A stretch of DNA of 64,000 nt from Coriaria nepalensis (GCA_027186245.1 CP114498.1:6393501-6457500), one strand, 5' to 3'. Numbered from the stretch's first letter, positions 1 through 12,180 are shown. A program made the numbers and translations. Notes: generated by a model from the sequence alone, not told the origin.

Positions 1-3000
1 GAAAGGGACCGGGAACGGGTGAGATATGGGGATAGGGAGAAAAGCAAGGACAGGGATAGGGATAGGGATAAGGAGAGAGACAGGGACAGAGATAGGGATA
101 GGGACAGGGATAGGGATCATGACCGTCATCATAGGGATCGCCACAGGGATCGGAGGGACAGAAGGGACAGGGGTAGAAGTATAGATGATGATGATTATCA
201 CCGTAGCCGGGACTATGACAGGTATGCAAATATGAGATTTGTATTTTCCATATCGGTACATGCTACTTTGTTATGGGACAATATCCTGAAATTATCAGCG
301 AGTATGATGTATCACTTTTTAAATAATTGGTATTTCACAGTATCGATTTTCTGCATATCAGTTGAAATCTATAATGTAACTTTGTTTTGATATATCTCAT
401 ATGCAGAAGAAGAGACTATGACAGAGACCATGAAGACAGACATAGACGTAGCTCGAGGTCTCATTCAAGGGTAAAATCTGAACATAGGTCAAGATCACGT
501 TCTCGATCGCGCTCGCGCTCCAAAAGGTAGTTTATGGAACTTAGGAATACTTGTAAATCAATTAGGTTCTGAAACTATCTTAACATTTTTCACTAAACAA
601 GGTCTTCTACAAGTTGATTTAGTTTCCCTAAATGTTTAAAACTCTCTGTTAGGCGATGTTGTGTATTCTTTGTTTTCTATGCATCTTGAGATCGATGCTC
701 AATGTGAGCAGCAAGCTTCCTATTGGAGGAGTGTTGATTTGGACCCTTAAGTTAAATATTTAATTTTTCTAGTTATTAGTAGTTGATATTTCACTTCCTT
801 TCTTCAGTTCTCCTATTCACAATGCTGCCTTGCCAATTATGCTTTATTATTGACCCTGATGGGACTGTTGGGTTCTGATCTGTTTTCTATCCATTTTTTT
901 TACTGCCATGCTGTATGTGTCTCATTTCTCATACTGAAAATCACCAGAAGGGTATCACTTTTTTTTTTTTTTTGACACTGAAAAATAAAAATCTCTCCTC
1001 CCTGAAAGTTATCTTTGGTTATCCTTCTCTATGAATTTTGCACCTGTTGCATACCTGCATGGTATTTTGGATTTACTTTCCTCTTTTTTTTAAAATTCTC
1101 TTGGTTGCAAATAAGCTGTGTGGTTCTGTCCCAGTTTATGTTTGTAGACTTTAAGAAAATTACTCCGTTTTCATTTGCGACTTTAACTTGCTAAGTGCTT
1201 TTTATTTTAACATTCTGTTTTTCAGCAAGAGGATCAGTGGTTTTGATATGGCACCACCTGCTACTGCTATTCTACCTGCTGTTGCCGCTGCAGCAGGTAA
1301 TTCTACCCTTCATACAATGAGTTCTGTATGTTGCTTAACTGCTTTTTTCTCTTTGTTGGATATAGTGTGGAAACTTCATATCAAATTACATGGTGTCATT
1401 TGGTAAGCTATATTTTGTTCTTTCGCTTGCATATATTGCCATCTAAAAAGTGGTCTCTGGATGCACTGCTATTCTATTATTTGGTTAGAAAATAATTCTG
1501 GAACTGAGAGGTGTTTTTGGTTTGTTTCTTTTCTTGTGTTTGGTGTTTGTTTGTTTGTTCCTATGTCTTGTCCTTTGTTGTGATAAGGCAATGTTAGGCT
1601 ACTTGCCCCTCTGCTGACAATGGGCGTGAGCCGACTTCTGTAGAATTTATGTACAGCAAGAAAGAATGCACCGGTATGCTGGGTCTTATTTTATCTTCAG
1701 CCGGAAACTATTCCCTGCTTTTCTAATCTTCCTAATGTTTCTTTCAGAACTTGTAAATGATGCAATGCTTTTGTATCATTTGACGACTATGAGGAGGACT
1801 TGCTATTATTGATTTTTAATTTGGCGGCACATTAAATGATAGACCATGTGCTACTCAGTTTTATAGTTCATTGGAGAATTTGGAATGCTTTCTGAGGCAT
1901 TGATTTCCTCTTTTGCAGGTCAAATTCCTGTAACTAATCCCACAATTCCTGGAATGTTTCCAACCATGTTCTCTTTAGCTCCTGGACAGGTAAATCCTCT
2001 ACCCGCATCCAGAATTGGAGTGTGTGCAAGTATATATGCTAAATGTTTATGTTTGGACATGCTTTGACATCCTTTCTGTTCATTGTCATTTGTATATGCA
2101 GGCCTTTGGAGCTCTTCCTGTTATGCCACTTCAGGCAATGACCCAACAGGTTTTATAGTTCAACTGGCCTTCATACCTGCACAACACCCCCCCCCCCCCC
2201 CCCCCCCCCCCCCTCCCTCTCTCCTCTTCCTCCCTCCTTTTTTTGTTTCCAATTTTTGTTTATGGTTAATCTTGTCCTGTTCTGAAAATTATTCTTCCCT
2301 TTCTTTTAGGCCACTAGGCATGCCCGGAGGGTGTACGTTGGTGGACTTTCTCCTACAGCAAATGAACAGGTATTTTGTAAAATCATGACGCCCCCCCTTT
2401 TTTATAACATCTGTCTGTCATTTTTAATAGTGTTTCATTTCTATGCATTATTCTCAGGCATCCTCAGTGTTGGGTATTCTGATAATGTATTTAATTAAGC
2501 TTTGTGTTTCTGTTTTACAATGTCATATCACAGTACCAAGTAAAGTATTTCTCTGTGTCTATGAGTCTTAAAGTAGTCTTTTCAGGGTGTTTCCGAGAAG
2601 ATCTGAAGAGTGACTGTGATGCAACCTTTTTTCCTTCGATAGACTTCTTAACTACTTGAAGCATGTGATGATACTCACCATGAGTTTGATCCCTGCCCAG
2701 ATTAACATGTGGTGAATTTGCTAACTGTTTTTTTTTTTGGCCCTTTGTTCTTTTACTGCAGTCTGTTGCTACATTTTTTAGTCAGGTTATGGCTGCAATA
2801 GGCGGAAACACTGCTGGTCCTGGTATGCTTTTTGTTAATTGTAGTTGCTGTTGATAGAATCTATTACGTACTCGACATTTATATACTAATTCCCTCTTTA
2901 AAAAATGAAAAGGTGATGCTGTTGTCAATGTCTACATAAACCATGAAAAGAAGTTTGCTTTTGTGGAGATGAGATCTGTTGAGGAGGCTAGTAATGCAAT

Positions 3001-4521
3001 GGCCTTGGATGGTATTATATTTGAGGTACTGCAGTCATTACTGATTTCTGTTTCCTTTTAGTTGTAAGATTACATCATTGCTTTGAGTTTTGAAAAATAA
3101 CATCTAGTCCATGAGATATCATTTTGTCATTTGTTATAATTCAGGGAGCGCCTGTTAAGGTGAGAAGACCAAGTGACTACAATCCTTCTCTTGCTGCAAC
3201 ACTTGGTCCTAGCCAACCCAACCCCAATCTCAACCTAGGTGCTGTTGGTCTGACCCCAGGTTCTGCTGGTGGCCTCGAAGGTCCTGATCGCATTTTTGTA
3301 GGCGGGCTTCCATATTATTTCACTGAAGCCCAGATCAGGGAGTTACTAGAGTCTTTTGGGTCTCTTCGAGGTTTTGATCTGGTGAAGGACAGAGAGACTG
3401 GAAACTCTAAGGGCTATGCATTTTGTGTTTACCAAGATCTATCAGTTACAGATATAGCTTGTGCAGCTCTCAATGGCATTAAAATGGGAGATAAAACACT
3501 TACTGTTCGGCGTGCCAGTCAGGGTACCACCCAACCTAAACCTGAGCAAGAAAATGTACTATTGCATGCACAGCAGCAGATAGCATTGCAGGTGATTGAA
3601 ATGGAACCTTTTCTTTCAATGATGAATCTTAACTGTTCATTCCTTTGTTATTCTATAGATGGGCTACCCATTCTTGTCCAATCTTATATAGCTTTGTTCT
3701 ACATCTTCTCTAAGTTTTAATTTAAATCATGTAAATTTATCTCTTTATTTTGCAGAGGCTGATCCTACAACCTGGTGCTGGTGTTGTCTCCACTAAGGTC
3801 TTGTGTCTAACTCAAGTTGTTTCTCCTGACGAGCTTATGAATGATGAGGAGTACGAAGATATTTTGGAAGACATGAGAGGAGAAGGCAAAAAATTTGGTA
3901 AATCTTGGATGAAAAGAATCTTAACTTTTGAAATGAACTTTTCTTAATAGTTTACACTATTTCTAATATTTAGAGTTTCATGCATATTTATTAATCACCT
4001 TTTCTGTTTATTTTTCTGTGTTATATCTCTTTTTTACAGCCATAAGTTGTCCCACATTATGCTAGAAAGAATCAGGCCTGACAAACAGACTGAAGCCTTC
4101 ATGATCTTCCATCGTTATTACACATGATGTTTTCTCATCCATTCTGTAACTATTTGTGTATTTGAGATATCTTTTTATGTCCTCTGCAGGAACACTGGTG
4201 AATGTTGTTATCCCTCGCCCTTACCCTAATGGTGAACCGACACCGGGAGTTGGGAAGGCAAGTTCCATTCCCCCCCTCCCCCCCCAAAAAGAAATCTCTC
4301 TCTCTCTTTGTCTCTTATTATTATTTGTTTTTGGTGGGTGAGATTCCTTAGACGCTGAATACAAACCTTGTGGTTTGCTTCAGGTGTTTTTGGAGTTTGC
4401 AGACTTTGACAGTGCCACTAAGGCTCGGACAGGATTGAATGGAAGAAAGTTTGGGGGTAATACTGTTGTGGCTGTCTTCTATCCAGAAAACAAGTTTGCT
4501 GAAGGGGAGTATGAAGGCTAG
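1..4521 (+). CDS. U2AF65: Splicing factor U2AF large subunit (U2AF65), 5' partial
   Basis: This gene encodes the large subunit of U2AF, which binds the intron polypyrimidine tract in the nucleus and recruits U2 snRNP. Twelve exons join in one frame: 1-221, 407-526, 1226-1296, 1919-1989, 2102-2149, 2310-2369, 2762-2822, 2913-3025, 3145-3591, 3756-3897, 4190-4257 and 4384-4521 (1,560 nt, 519 visible residues plus TAG). The frame is open at base 1, so the true start lies upstream. Domain order is an N-terminal Arg/Asp-Arg/Glu-Arg/Ser region (about 1-110), the linker with SGFDMAPP, RRM1 (begins RRVYVGGLSP, about 183), RRM2 (DRIFVGGLPYYF, about 303; RNP1-like GYAFCVY) and the C-terminal UHM (LMNDEEYEDILEDM to FYPENKF). 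All introns are GT-AG except 4258-4383, which has a GC donor. The protein looks intact. The exon chain was assembled by eye, so a minor alternative exon could be missed. Confidence 0.93.
2187..2213 (+). repeat. 27-bp poly-C run in a U2AF65 intron
   Basis: An uninterrupted run of C is followed by about 40 bases of C/T-rich sequence, inside intron 2150-2309 and upstream of its acceptor at 2309. It acts as an unusually C-heavy pyrimidine region. The exact length may be affected by sequencing or assembly. Confidence 0.85.
4258..4383 (+). other. GC-AG intron in the U2AF65 UHM domain
   Basis: The exon ending GGAGTTGGGAAG is followed by GCAAGT, and the next exon starts after CTTCAG. Joining at these points gives PGVGKVFLEFADFDSATK, the conserved UHM sequence. 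The nearest GT downstream would add 5 nt and shift the frame. Apart from the T-to-C change, the donor matches the consensus closely (AAG|GCAAGT), which is typical of functional GC-AG introns. A CCCCCCTCCCCCCC stretch follows the donor. Confidence 0.88.
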
Positions 4522-5929
4522 TTTCCTCGCTTAGGAAGAAAGGTCTTGTTCGTTGATGTCTGGTTTTTACCTTGTTCATTACTATTATTATATTTATGCG
4601 GTTGTTTTAGTAACTACTGTACCAAAAAACAGTAATACCTGACTAGATATGAAAAAGGTGGAACCTAATAGAATCTCTTTCTAACACATTTTTCTGGGTT
4701 GTAGGGTGAGTTTTATCCCATCCCAGAACTAAACGGGACAAGACGGGATAATCTATTTTGATATTCGAAATGAATGGGGATGGGGGATGAGATTATTCGG
4801 GTCCGAACGGTTTCTGGGACAATCTAATAGAATGCGAGACTATTAACAGGCCAAATTTAAATCATACTGGTTTTTAATAATGAAACACTGACATGTAAGG
4901 GCGGATGTAGGGGTGACGAGTCAAATTTAAATCATATTGGTTTTTTAATAATAAAATAATGAGTAGAGGTAAAGGTGGTAAAATGGGTTGGGTCGGGGCG
5001 AGCATGCATGACACGGCATGAGTATGGCACGGCTGTGCTTAGGTATGGTACGGGTGCCAGGTTGTGCCTTCCCAACTATGTGGGTAAGCAGGCTGGCACG
5101 ACACGATATAGATTTTTCATACGGCATGTCGTGCTGCACTGGCCCAGAACACAATACGGGTCCAAAATTAACTCCTAGTCCCATGAGTTTTTTTTTCGAA
5201 AATCATTTTATATGTTAAAATTTTTCTATTAATGCAACATCTCATTTGATCAAATAATATTTTTTAATATTTTATTTATAAATTTAATTATTAATGATAC
5301 TAACTTCTAATTTATTAAATAATAAATATTAAGAATAATTAATTATTTATTTATTTTATAATGTGTAGTAAATCATTTATTTATTTTAATGGTACCAACT
5401 TCTAATGGTACAAATCTATTATTTATTTTTATAATGTTTGGTAAAGCATTTTATTGTTCGTGTGCTGATTTTGACTTTTTTTCTTTTTAATTATTATATT
5501 GAAATAGTCTTAAACTACGTTAACAATCTCATTTTTTTGAATCAGATTTAATTATTACTCATTTCATAGGCTAGCAGTTGTGATACTCGATAGGTCGACG
5601 GGGTATCAATTTTTATTTTTTACACCGGTGGTTGTGATCAATGATAGAATTAGAATTGCTGGATTGAAAGTTGAACATTAGAAGTATTGCTATATTCTTT
5701 CAAGTCCTGGTAAATATCTTCACCGGTGTTTAGAAAATTTCTTATATCATTCACACTCTTGCAGAAGAAACTTGAATAGTTGAATACAATTGCAGTAAAA
5801 TAACTCATCTCCGAGTCTTACAAGAAAAGAGCTGAAGCATGAAATGAAATAGAGAAATATCAATTGCAGACATAACGGATCATCCTGTTTCAATCTATTT
5901 CTTTCTCTGGTATACAAGCCAATCGACTG
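4522..5929. other. Intergenic spacer with degenerate repeats
   Basis: This spacer holds the 3' end of the U2AF65 transcript and then an AT-rich stretch. Bases 4700-4800 contain a GGGACAAGACGGGATAA-like motif, and 4985-5165 are rich in GGCACG/ACACGG words typical of old dispersed plant repeats. The open frames over 4945-5218 overlap on both strands, have no recognisable domain and follow the repeat. From 5180 on the sequence is simple AT-rich DNA. No gene is supported. Confidence 0.6.
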
Positions 5930-7691
5930 TCAGAAAATCACGCTAGGGAACTTGCAAGATGAACTACCTGCTCAATATTTATCCAAATTTATAAATATAA
6001 GTCCAAAGAACCAGATTAATTGTAAGTTGTTTTCTCATCAAACTATCAAAACTGAGTTACGGGTGCGCATTTTTAGCAGCACCATAAAAAAAATGCCGTT
6101 AATTGATCCAATTTAACAATACTCGTTCATATTACTGTTAAATAACATCGCTATCATGCGCGTGGATTTTAAAACGCTGCTAATTGTTTTTTTTTTTGGA
6201 AAGAAAACATTAAAGAGCTCACCAGGGTCAATTGTGGTCTGCACGGCAAGCCCATTAAAGTAACACGTGGCACCTTGACTCCTAAACTTAGACCAATACG
6301 AACTAAACGCATAACTCACATGCCGTTTAACCGAGATGGGGTCGTAGCACGTAGTCCCAGGTATTAGCTCATCACAAACGCCGCCGTTACCTTCCCCACA
6401 TGCATACGTCAAAGCCGAACCCAACTCACTCAACTCAGCGCCTTCCGCCGCAACGCACCAGAGCTCCCCCTTATACGGCACATTATTCCTCGCAAGTGGC
6501 AATGGAGCATATTCCGACAAATGTCTCTTCCCCGTCAGATCAATCTCGTAAATCGGCGTCCCGTTTGCATTCAACAAGCCCCAATGCCTCTCTACTCCTG
6601 GCCCACTCTTCAGATTCTCATCAAATAATGCAAATATGAACGTTGGAATAACAACCCCAGGTCGTAAAGGGGTCCCACGAGGCGGGTTTGACATAATCTT
6701 TTGTATTAAATTGCGGTTGTAAGTGGCAGCATTGTAAGTATTAGCACCCGGCTGTTCGATATCGCCAGCAGTGGGCCAGCCCGTTTCCGATATCAAAAGC
6801 CGGATGTTTGGATATCCAAGTTTGGTCATGGCGAAGATTATAGAGTCTAGCATTTGGTCTAAAAGGTTAGTATAGACTAAACCGGTAGTAGGGTCAATGG
6901 TAGTGAGGTTTCCATTGAAGAGAGCAAAGTCAAGGCTGATATGGGTAGGGTTAGCTGCCCATGAAAAATATGGGTAGACATCTATAAAGAAGAAGGACCT
7001 TGTCTGGTTAAGGAATCTTAACATGGGTATCATTACACTGTCTGAAATATCTTGTCGGAAAACGGAATTCGATGGTGGGTAGGTTGATTCTAGAACGTCC
7101 ATGGCTAATGGGGTGCTTACTTTGATGTTTGGAATGTTTAAGGAGTTAAGTGAGTTTTTGATCCTGTTCATGGCGGGAACAAGGTTAAGCCAGATTTGCT
7201 TGTCCTGGTCAGAAAAGTAGCTAAGGACTTCGTTTCCGACTAGGAGGAAGCGAATTCTTGTGCTTGGGTAGTAGGGAAGGACGTTGTGTTGGACCCATTG
7301 GTCGGCTTTTGTTTGGTTTAAGGCTATGCTTGATATCTGGTTGTTTGGGATCATGATTGAGACTCGGAATCTGGTTCCTGATAGAAGGTTTAAGACTTCA
7401 GGGTTTGCATCGTAGAGCTTGATCCAGCCTGCTTTCATTGATTTCATGATGCTTATTGTTTGTTTTGGGGACGGTAAATTGTTTCCAAGCTCGCCGTAGT
7501 TTATGCCGATCATGCTAGACATTTTTGCATCTGTCAAATGATCATGCTGTAATGTAAGAACATAATTAAGAAGTAAAGAGAAGTAATTAAAATTCATTGC
7601 ATATGGTAAATCCATTACCCACAAAGAGGGAAAAGAGAGAGAAGAAAAAGAGAGAAATGGCAGTCATCATATCTATCACTTCTTGCTTCAT
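5930..7691 (-). CDS. Glucan endo-1,3-beta-glucosidase, GH17 with X8 (CBM43) domain
   Basis: This gene encodes a secreted beta-1,3-glucanase acting on callose or beta-1,3-glucan in the cell wall or at plasmodesmata. Three exons join in frame: 7691-7619, 7530-6223 and 5967-5930 (472 residues). Exon 1 gives a hydrophobic signal peptide (MMTAISLFFFSLFSLFV). Exon 2 carries the GH17 barrel starting IGINYGELGNNLPSP, the acid/base Glu in GNEVL (about 125) and the nucleophile Glu in SETGWPTAG (about 273), then the Cys-rich X8 domain beginning WCVA. The frame running on past exon 2 loses the family ending, whereas splicing CCTG|GTGAGC to the short last exon gives TTIDPGSSSCKFPSVIF, the normal X8 terminus. 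The start is the first ATG downstream of a TATA box at 7807-7814; an in-frame MM at 7670 is an alternative. No typical GPI-anchor tail is seen. Confidence 0.9.
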
Positions 7692-7806
7692 GGAGAGGGA
7701 TGAATTCTGATGGTGAAAAATGCAAATGGAGCTGTTATGACTACTGTGAACAAGGTTTTGAGGAAGAATTAATGGAGAGTGGAGCATGATGGAAAATGTT
7801 GATATG

Positions 7807-7814
7807 TATATATA
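7807..7814 (-). promoter_or_regulatory. TATA box of the GH17 gene
   Basis: On the minus strand TATATATA lies about 120 bp upstream of the chosen ATG. A start site about 30 bp downstream of it (near 7783) would exclude the more distal in-frame ATG at 7787. Confidence 0.6.
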
Positions 7815-9124
7815 GGCATAACCATATAGGAAAGAGATTTGGATATCATTTGTGGTTGAATGATCTTTTTCATGCGCCGTGGAAAAACGGAAGTGTGATT
7901 CTTAAGCATTTAGCATGCATGGTGTGAGCATTCAAAAAAATAGAGTGGTTTTTTTTTTTTTTTTTTTTTTGGGGCTTAAAAGAAAAATACGGTGATTAGG
8001 TAACTGAAATTCATGAATAAAAGGACAAAGATAAAAGATATGGATTAGACACCAAAGAGTGAAGATGGGGGCCTTCTTTTTGCTTTTGAATACAATATTG
8101 GCTCCGTCATCTTTTTGTTTCCCATTTAAAATTAAGGTTGTAATGAGAAAGAGGGTAGGAGAGATTAGAAACGTTGGGACAACTTTAAAGGAGAAGAGAG
8201 GGGGGGTGCTGTGGGTCCACCCTTATTAATTATTACCAATCTAAAACGAACATTTTTGTGTCTTACCTACATGTTAGAGATAAAGGATTATAAGTGGGCC
8301 TCATAAGTAGAGCTGCAACGTCTATCAATTTTCATCTTGAGGCCACTTTTAATTGCTTCATTTTTTTTTTTTCAGGGCAGGGGCTTTTGTATCGGCCTCT
8401 CTCTTTATGGGCTTTTTATGTGAAGACATTCTTTCGTTTTCTCCTATATTGAATTATACTACTATCGTTTCTACAAGACAACCGGTTGACCAGATGACAG
8501 CTTTCAAAATCTTTGATAATCTGTATTGAAGTCTTGGATTTGGATTCGAATTCTCGACATTGTGTAAGTGCGTGAATTGGAGGTTGTAGGAGTAGTTTTG
8601 AGATGTTTTGAAAAAAAAAAAGTTGGGGTAAAATAAAAAATTTTCAAATTTATTACGAGAGACAAATTGGAGTTTTTAAATTTCAAAGATAAATTTAAAA
8701 ATTTATATTTCTCTTACTTTCTTTCTACCGTCATCATGGTTTACTTTTCACGAGTAACGTGATTCCCATATCAATCCGTAAGTAGCGTTCATTTTTTTTT
8801 TCCTTTTTTTCCCTTTTTACATTCTTTTATTCAATTATTAAAGGTTTTCAGAGTATTAAGATCCAAATAATATTATTTATTAAAATATGAGGTTTAATAA
8901 TAAATATATAAAGCATCGTAAGGTAAATATAGTATATTTAATTTCCTATTTCAAACTTTTTTTTTCATATAACCAAAAACAAAGTAGGGTTTTTAGTTCG
9001 CTACTCAAACTGAAGCATAAAAATAAGTTCGTCTTGCTACCAAACCCTCAAGATGTGTTTGGCAGAAACAAGTAATATTTAGCCGCCCGTACTTACCCCG
9101 ACCGTGAGAGATCGACCATTGTTA
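7815..9124. other. Intergenic spacer, no gene seen
   Basis: AT-rich sequence with poly-T/A runs (7951-7970, 8361-8372, 8609-8620). The short open frames at 8504-8686 and 8887-9075 are low-complexity and show no domain. The retroelement remnant starts downstream, at about 9125. Confidence 0.6.
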
Positions 9125-11310
9125 CTATACATTTTGGTAACTACCGAATCAATCAGCTATTTGTTAGCTCAAGAAATGATGCTAAATACGAGCATGCTAT
9201 CTATTATCTTAGTCGAGTATTGACACTCGTTAAGATTCCATACACCTCGATTGAGAAGCTATGCTTATCTTTGTATTTCACTATCACAAAACTTAGGCAT
9301 TACCTGATGAATATATAAGTTATGGTTATAACATGGACCGATCTTGTCAAATATCTCATATCCCGACCAATTCTTAAAAGATGCTTCAGTAAATGGGCCC
9401 TTGTATTGGCTGAGTTTAGCCTGCAATATGTACCATATAAATTGGTCAAAGATCAAGCACCGGCCGATTTCCTAGCTGACCACTATTCAAAACTCAGTCC
9501 AAATGATTGTAATGACGTGTTTGAAGTCCAATATGTCGAGCAACCCTCCTAGGAGTTATACTTCAACGGGTCAAGTACCGAGTGTATGGAGGGAGCCGAG
9601 ATCTCTATTACGTCATAGGGAGAGTACATAGTACGTTGTCCTTCCAATTGGATTTCCCATATACTAATAATTAGGTAGAATACGGAGCCTTGATTAGAAG
9701 TATGAGATTCTATTAGAACTCGGGGCCTCACACATAACAATTATCGTGATTATCAACTGGTCATTAGGCGATTTCTGGTAATTATAAGTGCACAAGCCCC
9801 AAGTTAACCAGGTATTTTGCCATAGCAATTTAGCTCATATGAGAATTCAAGTAATGTGCACTAAGCCATGTTTCTTGATCCCTCAATATGGAGGCTAACT
9901 ATGGCATAATTTGCATCTGACTTAAGCATACTAAAAGACACATCTAGGATCGTGACCATCTATAAGCGGAATCATCTAATTCTTACTTCTAGAAAGGTTG
10001 AATTCTCGATTTCAACATAGAAAGCCTTGAGGCTGGTGATTGGCGAACATCGCTCATCTAGTATCTATAGAAATTGAATTGGATTTACCCAATTAAAATC
10101 CATCGATTTGATCTTAACTCCACTCTACAAGGGACCGAGCTGTTTCGGTGGTGGCATAATAATTTACTCCTTAGATGCCTTGGATTCATCGAAGGCATAC
10201 AAATCATGAAAGACGTCCATAATGGAATATGCGAGTCTCATCGAGCCGGACGAAAAATGCATTGCCTCATTAGGCGTAATGGATTTTATTAGCCGATTGT
10301 CCTAAAAGTCTGCATCAGATACTTTAAGGGATGTAGGAGTTATCATCGATGCGGGCCAATTCAGAGGCAGCCAACATTGAAAATGCAACGGATCATCAAG
10401 CCATGGCCTTTTAAGGGTTGGGCTATTGACGTGATCGATCAGATATATCTTGAGTCAAGTAAACATCATACAGAAATCTTGGTTGCAATAGATTACTTCA
10501 CCAAGTGGGTCAAATCCATGCTGTTGAAAAGACTAACCCAAATAGAGGTCATTGAGTTTCTAAAAGAAAATATCATTTATCGGTTCGGGGTCCTCGAAAC
10601 CATCACTATTGATAATGCCACCATCTTTTATTGGCGGTCTGGTGGCCGAATTCGTGGGAGAATTCTGCTTTAAGTTGGTCACTTTAACATCTTACTACGC
10701 TCAAGCTAATGGCCAACCCGAGACAACTAATAAGGTAGTGATTACCTTAATCAAGAAGATAATTAAAGAAAATATGAGATTATGACATAACCTATTAAGA
10801 CCTACCGTATGGGTATGTAGGATGATGCAGAAAATGAGAACATCCACCATGCCATACTCATTAGTATACGGTCATGACACTATACTACCTATAGAAATTT
10901 AGCAAAAGTCCCTACGGATTACCCTCCAAAATAATCTGACTTCTCTCGACTACACAAAGTCAATGCATATTTAGTTGGAAGATTTAAAAAGAGATAGATT
11001 GGACGCATTAAACGCCTTAGCGGTTTAGTTCATAAAAACATTATCGTTAGGGTCTATAACAAAAGGATCAAAGCGAAGTCATTTTCAATCGAAGATCTAG
11101 TCTGTAAGATTACTACTAATCGGACAAACATGTGTTTTGAAAGCTTTTAGTAAATGGGCTCCTAATTGGGATGGTCCCTTTTGAGTATGAAAATTATTGT
11201 CGAACAATGCTTATTGGATGGAAAATTTGGAAGGTGTAATGCAGTATATGCCAATCAGTGGTTTTTATCTAAAGCATTACATCGCAACTATGTTCGAAAA
11301 TGCATAATGT
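9125..11310 (+). pseudogene. Ty3/gypsy (Tat-type) pol remnant: RNase H, second RNase H, integrase
   Basis: This is a decayed LTR-retrotransposon polyprotein. About 9125-9552 encodes the end of the RT-linked RNase H: AIYYLSRVLTLVK, then IEKLCLSLYF and KLRHYLMN, then KYLISRPILKRCFSKWALV and APADFLADH. At about 9553 a second RNase H-like segment begins (ELYFNGSSTECMEGAEI; later QLVIRRFL). Two RNase H domains in series are known from the Tat lineage. The integrase follows: GWAIDVIDQIY and VAIDYFTKWVKSM near 10377-10570, then YYAQANGQPETTNKVV at about 10693, with a C-terminal tail SGFYLKHYIATMFENA near 11255. Stops and frameshifts break every segment, so it is not functional. The gag, protease and most of RT are missing upstream. 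Confidence 0.8.
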
Positions 11311-11520
11311 CTTGGCTTTTTTGATTGTTTTCTTAGTCGTGATCAAAATAAATAAAGATACAAGCAACAATATAAAAGTTAAAATATCTACTAAATGATT
11401 AGCCTATTAGCCGACCCAACGCAAAGAGTATGTCATAACTAGGATCGGTCCCTTGACCGACCTAAAAACATAGTAAGTCATATTGTAGTAGTGGTAGATA
11501 AAGCAATAAAGTGGATATAA

Positions 11521-12180
11521 CTACTGATCATCAAAAGATAGGGATTGTAAGGCGACCCATGTGGCCTCTAGCCGCTCAAGCTCTCTCTTTGCCTCTTTTA
11601 TAACTATAGTCAAGACGGGAACCTATCCAGTGAGACTCATAACGGTATGGGAAATCTCTATCCTAGATCTCAATAAAGCCTGATATCAGTTCTCTATGAC
11701 TTGCAGTCGGCTCCAAAGCTCTCAGACCGTATGCAAAGCTATGTCAAGCTCAGTCTGACATCGGGTCCTAACATCTTTCTCAAGCTGCATCGCATTAATA
11801 GAAGTAGATAACTCTGTGATGATAATATCAATGGTCGCTCATTGTCCCAACCTGGAAGCCCTATAAGAAGTCATCTGACTCATATTAGTAGAAATACAGA
11901 CTATCTCACTCCAGAGCATTCGAAACGACTATAATGAAGAGATGAAAAATCTGCTCCAGCAAGAAGAAGATGTCAGCTAGGGCAGTATGGTGTTTAGTGC
12001 CACCGACAACTCTGAAAGTGGCAGACTGAGAAACACCTCTATACAACTACGAATGGCCGATAAGTCATGTGTGGTGGGAGACTCTAGTTGGGTAGGCAAG
12101 CGGCTAACATATCCAACAAGGGCCGCCAACATAACCTCCTCGGGATCAACCTCATTGAGACCCTAAAGACAAAACGGTCA
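11521..12180 (-). pseudogene. Antisense coiled-coil reading frame in the Tat-type element
   Basis: One minus-strand frame stays readable for about 220 codons, interrupted by roughly eight isolated TGA or TAG codons. Most of these look like point decay of CGA, TGG or CAG codons. The C-terminal part is rich in Leu, Ile, Glu, Arg and Gln in heptad-like spacing (for example NAMQLEKDVRTRCQTELDIA and AKRELERLEATW), as in a coiled coil. It lies just 3' of the integrase and in the opposite orientation to it. Tat-lineage elements are known to carry extra open reading frames between pol and the 3' LTR, sometimes antisense. This assignment is inferred from position and composition, not from a recognised domain. 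Confidence 0.5.

Noticed and set aside
4021..4125. Possible extra U2AF65 exon around 4040-4125 (TTTTTTACAG followed by coding-like sequence)
   Set aside because: It contains in-frame stops, and joining exons 3756-3897 and 4190-4257 directly gives the conserved protein. At most it is an unproductive alternative exon.
4945..5218. Overlapping open frames on both strands
   Set aside because: They arise from a GC-richer dispersed repeat and have no recognisable domain or gene context.
7785..7787. More distal in-frame ATG for the GH17 gene
   Set aside because: It lies about 20-27 bp from the TATA box, so probably upstream of or at the transcription start; it would also bury the signal peptide.
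10377..10673. 98-codon open frame as an intact integrase gene
   Set aside because: It is only one unbroken piece of a polyprotein interrupted by stops on both sides.
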